A stretch of 63,851 nt of DNA, taken from the NCBI GenBank assembly GCA_943331345.2, contig CALQLF020000007.1, positions 1-63,851 of the forward strand. Reading direction: 5' to 3'. Shown here in pieces: positions 26,036 to 33,922 of the stretch. This stretch comes from Candidatus Planktophila lacus. GTDB taxonomy: Bacteria > Pseudomonadota > Gammaproteobacteria > Steroidobacterales > Steroidobacteraceae. Made by a program: the position numbers and the translations under genes. Within the stretch, counting starts at the first letter, position 1, and every line of letters starts with the position of its first letter. The notes under the pieces are model-generated. The model was not told the DNA's origin and searched no databases. It saw nothing but the letters and a program-made list of their open reading frames with translations.

Positions 26036-26971
26036 CTAGCGCGTGCCTGTGGCCGGACGGCAGCGCTCGGGCAGGGCGCTGGCCAAGCTAGCCACTTCTT
26101 CAAGGCGGCCCTTGGTGTCGTTCCACACCAGATAGCGCGTGACCAGTTGTTCCGCTTCCGGCCGGGTCACGGTGAGCAAGCGGCTATCACGGCGGAACTG
26201 CACGGGCCCGTGTTCGGTGTTGGGGTCGAGGCAGGGGTTGTCGAGGGCATTTTCAGCGAGAGCGGTGGGCCAACGCACCTGGCCAGTGCGCAGGTCCAGC
26301 ACGGCGCTACCGCCTGGCACGGCCAGCACCGCGAGGCTGCCGGCGAAATTGGGGCCTCGTGCGAGCGCTGCGGCAAGGGCCGCTTGGTCGCGCGTCAGAC
26401 GGGGGTCGCCGCTGTCCGCGTCCACGGTGGTCGTCGCGGTGCCCGGCGGCAACAGCGCCGCCGGATACTCACTGAAGCGTGGCGCGGCAAGTGCGGCTTC
26501 GGTGTAACTCTCGCCCGGGCCGCGTCCGAGTACGGCGTCGAGCCGCGCCGCGCTGGCTTCCTCGATATACCAATCGGTCAGGTCCACGCCATCGACCCTG
26601 CCGGTCTTCCACACCGGTACCTCGAGCAGACTGTGATCGGAACAAGCACCGGAGCGCAGCGCCTGCGGGTTGCGGGAGCAGGCGGCAAAACGCGAATACG
26701 CGCCATAAAGGTCTGGTGCGCCGGGTTCGTTCGGGCGCGCGAACAACACCCAGCGGCCGGGTGGCAACTGCATGGTGTAGCGCCGCTGCTGGCGCTGGGT
26801 GGTGAACACGAGGTGTTGGCCGGTGGTGGGCTGCCAAGCGTGGATGCGCAGGGCAGGGACCAGTTCACCGAGGAAGCCGAGTTCACCACTGACAGTGCCG
26901 CCTGCCGCCACGGCTGGCAGGGCCAGCAGGCAGGGCAGGAGAAGTCTGGCGAAAAACTTCCGATGAAACAT
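26036..26971 (-). CDS. Secreted hypothetical protein, 311 residues
   Basis: The ATG at 26971 gives a clear signal peptide (KFFARLLLPCLLALPAVAAGG). The mature N-terminal third is beta-rich (VPALRIHAWQPTTGQHLVFTT, YTMQLPPGRWVLFARP) with the look of a carboxypeptidase-regulatory-like fold. A central segment contains CSRNPQ/GACSDHSLLEVPVWKTGRVDGVDLTDWY, and the C-terminal part (PNFAGSLAVLAVPGGSAVLDLRTGQVRWP, then FRRDSRLLTVTR) resembles a small propeller-like or lipoprotein domain found in hypothetical Proteobacterial proteins. No named family was recognised. Confidence 0.7.
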   Translation of the reverse strand: MFHRKFFARLLLPCLLALPAVAAGGTVSGELGFLGELVPALRIHAWQPTTGQHLVFTTQRQQRRYTMQLPPGRWVLFARPNEPGAPDLYGAYSRFAACSRNPQALRSGACSDHSLLEVPVWKTGRVDGVDLTDWYIEEASAARLDAVLGRGPGESYTEAALAAPRFSEYPAALLPPGTATTTVDADSGDPRLTRDQAALAAALARGPNFAGSLAVLAVPGGSAVLDLRTGQVRWPTALAENALDNPCLDPNTEHGPVQFRRDSRLLTVTRPEAEQLVTRYLVWNDTKGRLEEVASLASALPERCRPATGTR

Positions 26972-27104
26972 GGGTATCCGGCAACTAGTGGATGTGGACT
27001 CTGCGTTCTGCATTGCAAAACGTCAAGCCCTTTTCCGTCCGGGCGGTTAGACTTTTTTCCAGGCCAGCGCTGCGAAGGGCCGAGGCGCGTTTTTTGGAGT
27101 TCGC

Positions 27105-27641
27105 ATGGTTTCCCAATCGCTTGAAATTGCGCCGGCCACGCCGGCCGACGTTCCTTTGCTCCTGGAACTGATCCGCGAGTTGGCAGAATTCGAGCAGTTG
27201 CTGCAGGACGTCGATGCCACAGCGGATAGTCTCGAGGTGGCACTGTTTGGCCCGCGGCCGGCGTGCGAGGCGGTGGTGGCACGCGTGGCAGGCGAGGCGG
27301 TAGGCTTTGCGCTCTACTTCCACAACTTCAGCACCTTCCGTGCGCGGCGCGGGTTGTATCTCGAAGACCTCTACGTGCGCCCGGCCATGCGTGGCCATGG
27401 CATAGGCAAGGCCTTGCTACTGCATCTGGCCGGCATTGCCGTGCAGCGTGGCTGCGCGCGCTTCGAGTGGGCTGTGCTGGATTGGAACCAGCGTGCCATC
27501 GATTTCTATCGTTCGATGGGCGCCGTACCGATGGATGAGTGGACGGTGTTCAGAGTGAGCGGTGAAGCTTTGGCGTCGCTGGGACGTCAGGCCTTGGGTT
27601 CAGTGACCCCCACGGGTTCAGTAACTTCGGAGCAATCATGA
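27105..27641 (+). CDS. GNAT family N-acetyltransferase
   Basis: 178 residues. The start follows GGAG at 5 bases. N-terminal IAPATPADVPLLLELIRELAEFE is the usual diamine/protein acetyltransferase entry. LYLEDLYVRPAMRGHGIGKALLLHL contains the acetyl-CoA binding R-G-x-G-x-G-K loop; FEWAVLDWNQRAIDFYRSMGA is motif B. The length and motifs resemble the spermidine/thialysine acetyltransferase (SAT-like) group, but the acceptor is not certain. It overlaps the lipocalin gene by ATGA. Confidence 0.9.
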   Translation: MVSQSLEIAPATPADVPLLLELIRELAEFEQLLQDVDATADSLEVALFGPRPACEAVVARVAGEAVGFALYFHNFSTFRARRGLYLEDLYVRPAMRGHGIGKALLLHLAGIAVQRGCARFEWAVLDWNQRAIDFYRSMGAVPMDEWTVFRVSGEALASLGRQALGSVTPTGSVTSEQS

Positions 27642-28189
27642 AACGTTTTGCTGGTCTGCGCGTGTGGACGGTCTTGGTATGGCTGGGGATTGGGACGATG
27701 CTTGCCGCCTGCAGCATGCAACCATCCTTGCCCACCGTGGCGAAGGTGGATCTGCCGCGCTTCATGGGGCCGTGGTATGTCATTGCCACCATTCCAACGT
27801 TTCTCGAAAAGGATGCGTGGAATGCGGTGGAGACCTATGAACTGGCGAAGGATGGCACCATCGCCACCACATTCACTTTCCGTGCTGGTGGCTTCGACGG
27901 CCCGCTGAAGACTTATCACCCGCGTGGCTTCGTGCGCGATACCGCGACGAATGCTACTTGGGGTATGCAGTTTCTCTGGCCCTTCAAGGCGGAGTTCCTC
28001 ATTACGCATCTGGATGAACGCTACACGCAGACAGTCATCGGACGCAGCGCGCGTGACCATGTATGGATCATGGCGCGTACACCCACGATGCCAGAAGCAG
28101 ACTACGAAGCGTTGGTAGCGGCACTGCTCCGGCAGGGCTATCCCGTCGAGCAACTACGGCGGGTACCGCAGCGCTGGCCGGCGCCGTGA
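27638..28189 (+). CDS. blc: Outer-membrane lipocalin Blc-like lipoprotein
   Basis: 183 residues. The lipobox LAAC (Cys about 25) makes it a lipoprotein. FMGPWYVIATIP is the lipocalin GxW signature, and VWIMARTPTM is the late beta-strand motif ahead of the C-terminal helix. Blc proteins bind lysophospholipids or fatty acids at the outer membrane. Translation is probably coupled to the acetyltransferase through the 4-base overlap. Confidence 0.9.
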   Translation: MKRFAGLRVWTVLVWLGIGTMLAACSMQPSLPTVAKVDLPRFMGPWYVIATIPTFLEKDAWNAVETYELAKDGTIATTFTFRAGGFDGPLKTYHPRGFVRDTATNATWGMQFLWPFKAEFLITHLDERYTQTVIGRSARDHVWIMARTPTMPEADYEALVAALLRQGYPVEQLRRVPQRWPAP

Positions 28190-28231
28190 CCTGTTTAATC
28201 CATAGCGCGCTGGCGTGAACCGCGCGCGCGT

Positions 28232-29353
28232 TCAGCCCTGCAGTGCGGCTGCGAGGTCGGCCTGCAGGTCGCTAACGTCTTCAAGGCCGATGGAGACGCG
28301 CAGCAAGCCGGCTGGCGTCTGGGTACCTGGCCCTTCCATGGAAGCGCGATGTTCGATGAGGCTTTCCACTCCGCCAAGGCTGGTGGCGCGAGTGAATACT
28401 TCTACGCGCGCAGCGACGGCCATGGCGGCGGCGGCTCCGCCGGCCACCTCGAACGACAGCATGGCGCCGTAGCCCGACATTTGCGTTGTCGCTAGCGCGT
28501 GCTGTGGATGTTGGGCAAGCCCGGGATAATGCACGGCAGTCACGTTGGGCTGCGTGCTCAGGAATTCGGCCACGGCCAAAGCCGCAGCAGATTGGGCGCG
28601 TACGCGTAACGGCAGACTCATGAGGCTGCGCCGCAGTAACCAGCAGTCGAAGGGTGAAGGCACGCCGCCACCATCACATTGGAAAGCGCGTATGGCCGTG
28701 AGCAGCGCGCCGGTTTCACGCATCACTACCAAGCCGCCGGTCAGGTCGCTATGGCCGCCCACGTACTTGGTGGTGCTGTGCATGACGAGGTCTGCACCGA
28801 GTTCGAGCGGACGCTGCAGCACGGGCGTGGCGAAGGTATTGTCCACCGCCAGCCACACGCCGTGTTGATGTGCCAGTTGCGCCAGGGCAGCAATGTCACT
28901 GACACGCAGCAGTGGGTTGGAAGGTGTTTCGGCCCATAACAAGCGCGTGCTGGGCGTGAACGCCGCTGCCACAGCAGCCAAGTCCGTGGTGTCGACTTCC
29001 GTATGCGTGATGCCCAGCGGCGCGAGGAGCGTGCGTAGTTGTTTGCGCGTGCCCCAGTAGCAGTCATGCGAAACGAGCACATGGTCACCGGCATGCAAAG
29101 CCATGAACACGGCCAGCACGGCTTGCAAGCCACTGGCGAAAGCACAGGCGCCAGCGCCGCCTTCCAGTGCGGCTAGTGCTTGCTCCAGTTGTTCGCGGTT
29201 CGGGTTGCCGCTACGCCCGTAGTAGTGCGTTTGTGGATAGCTGCCATCGGCGGCGCGTTCGAAGGTGGTGGACATCACCAGTGGCGTTGCCACCGCGCCG
29301 GTAGACGGGTCCGGTGTTCGCGCTGCGTGAACAGCCAGGGTGTCGAATTTCAT
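28232..29353 (-). CDS. Cystathionine gamma-synthase-type PLP enzyme
   Basis: 373 residues. The trans-sulfuration family is recognised from HYYGRSGNPNREQLEQALAALEGG, the PLP-stacking Tyr region, and MHSTTKYVGGHSDLTGG, whose Lys forms the Schiff base. GAAGGT 6 bases before the ATG supports the start. It converts O-acyl-homoserine and cysteine to cystathionine, or cleaves cystathionine; sequence alone does not separate MetB from the gamma-lyase. The gene stands alone, 111 bases downstream of the FakA/DegV-like gene. Confidence 0.9.
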   Translation of the reverse strand: MKFDTLAVHAARTPDPSTGAVATPLVMSTTFERAADGSYPQTHYYGRSGNPNREQLEQALAALEGGAGACAFASGLQAVLAVFMALHAGDHVLVSHDCYWGTRKQLRTLLAPLGITHTEVDTTDLAAVAAAFTPSTRLLWAETPSNPLLRVSDIAALAQLAHQHGVWLAVDNTFATPVLQRPLELGADLVMHSTTKYVGGHSDLTGGLVVMRETGALLTAIRAFQCDGGGVPSPFDCWLLRRSLMSLPLRVRAQSAAALAVAEFLSTQPNVTAVHYPGLAQHPQHALATTQMSGYGAMLSFEVAGGAAAAMAVAARVEVFTRATSLGGVESLIEHRASMEGPGTQTPAGLLRVSIGLEDVSDLQADLAAALQG

Positions 29354-29464
29354 CAAGGCACCTTCAGCAGTGGTCAAGATGGCGCGCCAGAAACGTCAAG
29401 CAGAAACACCAACTAGCAACGTCAACTAGCGAGGTCGGGCAGTGGCGTGAATTAGCAGCACGAA

Positions 29465-31402
29465 CTAGCGGCGTGAGCGGCCGATGGCTTCGGCTTTCTC
29501 GAGATCTTCCGGCAGCACCTGCAAGCCCACGGCCAGCAAACGCGGGCCACCGTGCACCGTGAGCGCGGTACCTACTTCGATGAGGTGACTGTCGACGATG
29601 GCGGGGTGGGCTGCGGTTAGTGCGGCGAGCAGTTCGCGGCCTTGCTCTTCCACCAACCCATGGCCGACCAGCAGACGATAACGCAGACCCGGCTCCATGC
29701 GCCGCCCGACCCAGCGTGCGAACTGGCGCGTGAGGCCGCTACGACCGAAGAGCACGCCACCAATGCCCACGGGGCCTGCAGCGGTGCTGCAGATGAGTGG
29801 GGTCATGCGCAGCCAGCGCGCTACGTGGCCGGCCCACGCCGGTATGCGTCCACCGCGGACGGCAAACTCGAGCGTGGTGGGGCAAGCAAAAGTATGGCTG
29901 TGCGGGCGCATGCGCTCTACGAAGCGCACCACGTCGTCTACCGAGGCGCCGGTGGCCGCATATTCGGCGGCTGCCATGACGAGCAGTCCTTGGCCTACCG
30001 AGGCATTGCGACTATCGATGACCTGCACGCCGCCGCGCGACTGCACGCGGCTGGCAGCCACTTCCGCAGCACCACAAGTACCGCTATTGGCGCGCGTGAC
30101 ATTGATGCTGACGACAGACTGATAGTGCGAGCCGAGGAATTCGAACAGCCGCCGGAAATCGCCCGGCGGGGGCTGGCTGGATTTCGGGAACGGCGAACCG
30201 GGTTCGTCGAGCAGGCGCAGGAAGGTGGCGAGGTCGAGCGTTACCTTGTCGAGGTAGCTGTGGGTCCCAATGTTCACCCGCGCCGGAACGCTGTGGATGT
30301 CGTAGCGCTCCATCCACGATTCCGGCAAGTCGCCCGCCGAGTCGGTAGCGATGGCCACCTGCTGACGCCGCGCATGGTGCGCGCTTTCCTGCTGGCGTTG
30401 CATGTCGTCTGCCTTCTGGCCCTGCACGGTGCCAAAGGCTTCCATGGCACGGAACACGGCTTCCGGCTCGTTCACATGCACATGCACTTTCACCTTGCGC
30501 TCGTGGCCTGCCACCACGAGGCTGCTGCCGAGGGCAGACAGGGCTTCACGCAAGGCGCGCCGGTCCACGGGCGTGTGGGCATCACGCGCTAGCACGAGAC
30601 ATTCGGTGCACCAACGGTGCGTCAGGTCGCCGGTCTCGCCAGCGGTGGTGCGCTCGTCGTGCTCCACGGCGGTCGTGTCGTCGGACAGGCCTTCATCCGG
30701 TTCGATTCCCGTATCGAGGTAACCCACCATGCCGGTGAGTAGTTCGACGAAACCCAAGGCGCCGGCGTCCACCACGTTGGCGCGCTTCAAGTGTTCCAGT
30801 TGTTCGGTAGTGCGCCGCGTGGCTTCTTCGGATTGCTGGAGGGCGTTGTGCAAGATGCTGCGGACATCGCGGGCGCCGTGTTGCACTTGTTCGCGGATGG
30901 CCAGTGCGCAGGCAGCCAGTACCGTGAGCAGCGTGCCTTCACGCGGTTCCGCCATGGCATCGCGTGCATAGCGAGCGCCGCCTTCCATGGCCGTGGCCAG
31001 TTCGCTGGCGCCCAGCGCTGGCGTGGCAGCGGCGTGGTCGCCTAGGCCAAGAAAAAACTGTGCGAGGATGGCGCCGGAATTGCCGCGAGCGCCATCGAGC
31101 GCTGCGTCTGCCACGCGCGTGAGCAACTGCCCCGCGTGCGGAATCTCCACGCGCCCGATTTGCTGAAACACCGCATGCAGGGTCAGTGCCATGTTCGTTC
31201 CCGTGTCGCCATCGGGCACCGGGAACACGTTGATCTTGTTGATGTGCTCTTGCTGCTGCAGCAATCGGCGGATGCCGGTGCGCAACGCGGCGGCGAGGCG
31301 CAAGCCGTCGAGCGACTCCAGGGCCGGGAGTGCCGCAGGCAAGGGCGCAGTAGTTGTCGCAGTGCTCAAGTCCAACCCCCTCATCGACTCAGGCTGTGCC
31401 AT
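29465..31402 (-). CDS. DAK2 (FakA-like) and DegV (FakB-like) fusion protein
   Basis: 645 residues. Residues about 40-225 are a DAK2/DhaL-type kinase domain with the nucleotide- and metal-binding NVFPVPDGDTGTNM (59-71) and GARGNSGAILAQF (105-117). Residues about 255-340 match the FakA middle domain (HRWCTECLVL, GSSLVVAGHERKVKVHVHVN, then a DDMQRQQ element like its NMREQ). From about 348 a DegV fold follows (IATDSAGDLPESW, then a SRNASVGQGL loop). In Gram-positives FakA phosphorylates fatty acids held by separate FakB/DegV proteins; here kinase and carrier are one chain. The ATG at 31402 is the likely start; Met7 is possible. Fatty-acid kinase activity is inference from the parts. Confidence 0.88.
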   Translation of the reverse strand: MAQPESMRGLDLSTATTTAPLPAALPALESLDGLRLAAALRTGIRRLLQQQEHINKINVFPVPDGDTGTNMALTLHAVFQQIGRVEIPHAGQLLTRVADAALDGARGNSGAILAQFFLGLGDHAAATPALGASELATAMEGGARYARDAMAEPREGTLLTVLAACALAIREQVQHGARDVRSILHNALQQSEEATRRTTEQLEHLKRANVVDAGALGFVELLTGMVGYLDTGIEPDEGLSDDTTAVEHDERTTAGETGDLTHRWCTECLVLARDAHTPVDRRALREALSALGSSLVVAGHERKVKVHVHVNEPEAVFRAMEAFGTVQGQKADDMQRQQESAHHARRQQVAIATDSAGDLPESWMERYDIHSVPARVNIGTHSYLDKVTLDLATFLRLLDEPGSPFPKSSQPPPGDFRRLFEFLGSHYQSVVSINVTRANSGTCGAAEVAASRVQSRGGVQVIDSRNASVGQGLLVMAAAEYAATGASVDDVVRFVERMRPHSHTFACPTTLEFAVRGGRIPAWAGHVARWLRMTPLICSTAAGPVGIGGVLFGRSGLTRQFARWVGRRMEPGLRYRLLVGHGLVEEQGRELLAALTAAHPAIVDSHLIEVGTALTVHGGPRLLAVGLQVLPEDLEKAEAIGRSRR

Positions 31403-31419
31403 GGCCAGCACGCCTGGTT

Positions 31420-32130
31420 TTAGTTGCGTGGCAGCAAGAAGCGCTGACCGCGGTAGTTCAGGATGGCCCCTTCTTCTGTCACGCGCTCCACCTGTGGGCC
31501 TTCGGGAAGCACGGTCCCATCACGCGCAGTATGCCCGTTGATGGAAATGAAGCTGCGGCCGCTGGTGCTGTCGTAGTAGTGCAGCGACACCTCCAGCGCC
31601 GGTACACCTTCTGGCAGCACGGTGGAAAGCTCGCTGGGCGCTTCGCTGCGCGTATAGCCGCCCGCGTTGCCGCGACCTGGCCCTTCGGCAGCCACGGCAT
31701 CGGCGGCGCGCTGCGCGAGGGTTGGCGCGGTGGCCGCGTGAAGGGCTTCGGCTTCAGCGAGTGTCGGGGCGGCAGCCGGCTCGGTGTTGCGTTGGGGAAA
31801 TTGCGCCGGCGGTATATCTGGGGTGGGGCGACGTGCTCCAGCGGCGGCGGCGCTACCGGTGGTCTCCGTGCCGGCAGCGGCCAAGCGTTCGAGGTCACGT
31901 ACTTCACTACCCGCCGCGCGGCTGGCTATTGAGCCGTTGGCCGGTGTTGCCGGGCGCAAGGCCAGCCACAGCAGCAGGGCGACATTGGCGAGCAACAGCA
32001 CTGCCACTGCCCAAACCCACCAAGGCATGCGTGTGCGCCCTCTGGCGCGCGGCAGTTCGCTGCGGTGGGCTTCGGCTTCCCGTAGGCGCTCACTCTCGCT
32101 CTTGCGCAGGGCATCGAGGATGATGGACAT
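31420..32130 (-). CDS. gspB: General secretion pathway protein GspB
   Basis: 236 residues. MSIILDALRKSESERLRE is the standard N-terminus of GspB/ExeB-type proteins. A transmembrane helix (about 36-59) is followed by an Ala/Pro-rich periplasmic linker and a C-terminal domain with LHYYDSTSGRSFISINGH and ILNYRGQRFLLPR. GspB works with the GspA ATPase to help insert the type II secretin into the envelope. The ATG shares one base with the gspA stop (TGATG), so the two are coupled. Confidence 0.9.
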   Translation of the reverse strand: MSIILDALRKSESERLREAEAHRSELPRARGRTRMPWWVWAVAVLLLANVALLLWLALRPATPANGSIASRAAGSEVRDLERLAAAGTETTGSAAAAGARRPTPDIPPAQFPQRNTEPAAAPTLAEAEALHAATAPTLAQRAADAVAAEGPGRGNAGGYTRSEAPSELSTVLPEGVPALEVSLHYYDSTSGRSFISINGHTARDGTVLPEGPQVERVTEEGAILNYRGQRFLLPRN

Positions 32131-33815
32131 CAGCGGGCTTCCTGGCTGGTGAGCAACGGCACATCGCGGGTATCGGCGACGGCATCCAGCACCATCTGCG
32201 TGCGCACGCCGGCTATGCCGTCGACGACCAACCGGTGGCGCTGCTGGAATGCCTTTACTGCGCGCTGTAGTTCGCCGTCGTACTGGTCGCCAAGCGGGTC
32301 ACGTGTGTGGCCGCCCCGGGCTTGTTGGAGCAGTTCGGCAAGGCTACGGACCTCCGAGCCGCGCATGCCGTAGCTGAGCGAACGCACTGGTTGGAAAGCG
32401 GGCCGCCACAACAGCAAGGCTTGGCCCTGCCAGTGTTGCAGCAAGTCGCCGGTGCGGACGGCAATACCCGCGTTGCCCGTGCCCAGTGCCAAGCGCGCTT
32501 GTTCGCCGTTCACTTGCACCAGCAATACCTGGTGCGCGTTGCCGGCCGGGTCGGCCAGAGCCAGCACGGCCGGGCGGCGCAACTGCAGCAGCTGGCTCCA
32601 ACTTCCGTTCACGGTGGCGCACTCCAGACCGGCGGCACTGGCCTGCGGACAGGGGGCGCCTTGGAGCGAGTCGTAGCGAAGATTCCAGCGTTCGAACAGG
32701 CGGGCGATGGCGGTTTCCGTGCCGGTTTCGGCCGCATGGGCGGCGAGCACGGCGGCGACGCCCTGCAGCGCGGCCGCTGATTCAGCGTCGGCGCTGACGA
32801 TGGTGGTCGAGGTGTCAGCCGGTGTGGCGCTGGCCATGGACGCGCTGCCGGCGCTAGTCACCGAGGCTGATGCCGCGGCGGCACCGGATGGCCCCGCATT
32901 GGCAGCAGGTGCACGCCACGCCATCCAGAGCGCAGTGCCCAAGACAGCCACGGCCACCACGGCAGCGGCGGCTCCAGCCCAGGCCGCCCACGCGGGCATC
33001 ACACGACGACCATGGACTTCACTGGCGGCGACGCGCACCAGTGCTGGCGTCACGCGGTTTTCTTCCTGCGTGTAGGCCGCCAGTAGAGCGCGGTCGCACA
33101 GGACATTGATAAGACGCGGCGTGCCGCGCGCCAGACGGTGCACTTCGTGAAGTGCAGCCGGGGAGAACAGCGGCGAGATAGCCCCGGCAACCTTCAGACG
33201 ATGCCGCACGTACGCCACGGTTTCCTCGCGCGTCAGCGGCTCGAGATGGTAGCGGCCGGTCACCCGCTGCGCGAGTTGGCGCAGGTCCGTGCGGGCCAGC
33301 AGTTCGCGTAGCTCCGGCTGCCCGATGAGGATGACTTGCAGCAGCTTGGTGGTGGCCGTTTCGAGGTTCGTCAGCAAGCGCACTTGCTCCAGTACCTCCG
33401 GGGACAGTTGCTGCGCCTCGTCGATGATGACTACTACCCGCCGGCCGAGCGCATGGCGCGCCAACAGGTAGTCGTTCAGCACGTCGACCAGTTGTTTGAT
33501 GCTGTTGCGGGCCGGCTCCGTTATCGGCAAGCGCAGTTCGTCGCAGATGCCTTGCACCAGCTCCAGCGGCGAGACGCGCGGGTTCAGGATAAGCGCCACA
33601 TCCGCGTTGTCTGGCACTTGCGCGAGCAAGCTGCGCACCACGGTGGTCTTGCCGGTGCCCACCTCGCCCGTGAGCTGGACGAAGCCACCCGAGTGGGTGA
33701 CGCCATACAGCAGGTGCGCCAAGGCCTCCGCGTGGCGGTCACTCAGGAAGAGATACCGCGGGTCTGGCGTGATGGCGAACGGTGGCTCGGCCAGCCCGAA
33801 GAACGAGGTGTACAT
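32130..33815 (-). CDS. gspA: ExeA/GspA-type AAA ATPase with C-terminal peptidoglycan-binding domain
   Basis: 561 residues from MYTSFFGLAEPPFAITPDPRYLFLS, the canonical ExeA N-terminus. GEVGTGKTT is Walker A and VVIIDEAQQL Walker B; a winged-helix-like lid follows (VTGRYHLEPLTREET). A transmembrane helix near 275-297 leads to an Ala/Ser/Thr-rich periplasmic linker, a C39-like or unknown segment, and a peptidoglycan-binding domain (VKAFQQRHRLVVDGIAGVRTQM). It remodels peptidoglycan for secretin assembly. No other type II secretion genes are in the window. Confidence 0.92.
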   Translation of the reverse strand: MYTSFFGLAEPPFAITPDPRYLFLSDRHAEALAHLLYGVTHSGGFVQLTGEVGTGKTTVVRSLLAQVPDNADVALILNPRVSPLELVQGICDELRLPITEPARNSIKQLVDVLNDYLLARHALGRRVVVIIDEAQQLSPEVLEQVRLLTNLETATTKLLQVILIGQPELRELLARTDLRQLAQRVTGRYHLEPLTREETVAYVRHRLKVAGAISPLFSPAALHEVHRLARGTPRLINVLCDRALLAAYTQEENRVTPALVRVAASEVHGRRVMPAWAAWAGAAAAVVAVAVLGTALWMAWRAPAANAGPSGAAAASASVTSAGSASMASATPADTSTTIVSADAESAAALQGVAAVLAAHAAETGTETAIARLFERWNLRYDSLQGAPCPQASAAGLECATVNGSWSQLLQLRRPAVLALADPAGNAHQVLLVQVNGEQARLALGTGNAGIAVRTGDLLQHWQGQALLLWRPAFQPVRSLSYGMRGSEVRSLAELLQQARGGHTRDPLGDQYDGELQRAVKAFQQRHRLVVDGIAGVRTQMVLDAVADTRDVPLLTSQEAR

Positions 33816-33833
33816 GGGGGAATGATAGCCCGT

Positions 33834-33897
33834 GCCGGGGCAGACTGCCCCGGCGTTGCAATGCCGGGGCGGTACGGTGCCGCGCTGTCCTGTACCG
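33834..33897. other. Cluster of overlapping hairpins between the esterase and gspA genes
   Basis: A perfect 9-base stem with a GAC loop (33834-33842 with 33846-33854) competes with a second pairing (33848-33854 with 33863-33869). A third stem CGGTAC/GTACCG spans 33870-33897. No T-run follows on either strand. It could end esterase-independent transcription or form the gspA leader. Confidence 0.4.
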
Positions 33898-33922
33898 CGG
33901 CCGATGGCGCGCCCAGTCGCGG

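Noticed and set aside
30699-30711. GGTTCGATTCCCG, a tRNA T-loop-like motif
   Set aside because: It lies inside the DAK2-DegV gene with no acceptor stem, D-arm or anticodon stem around it.
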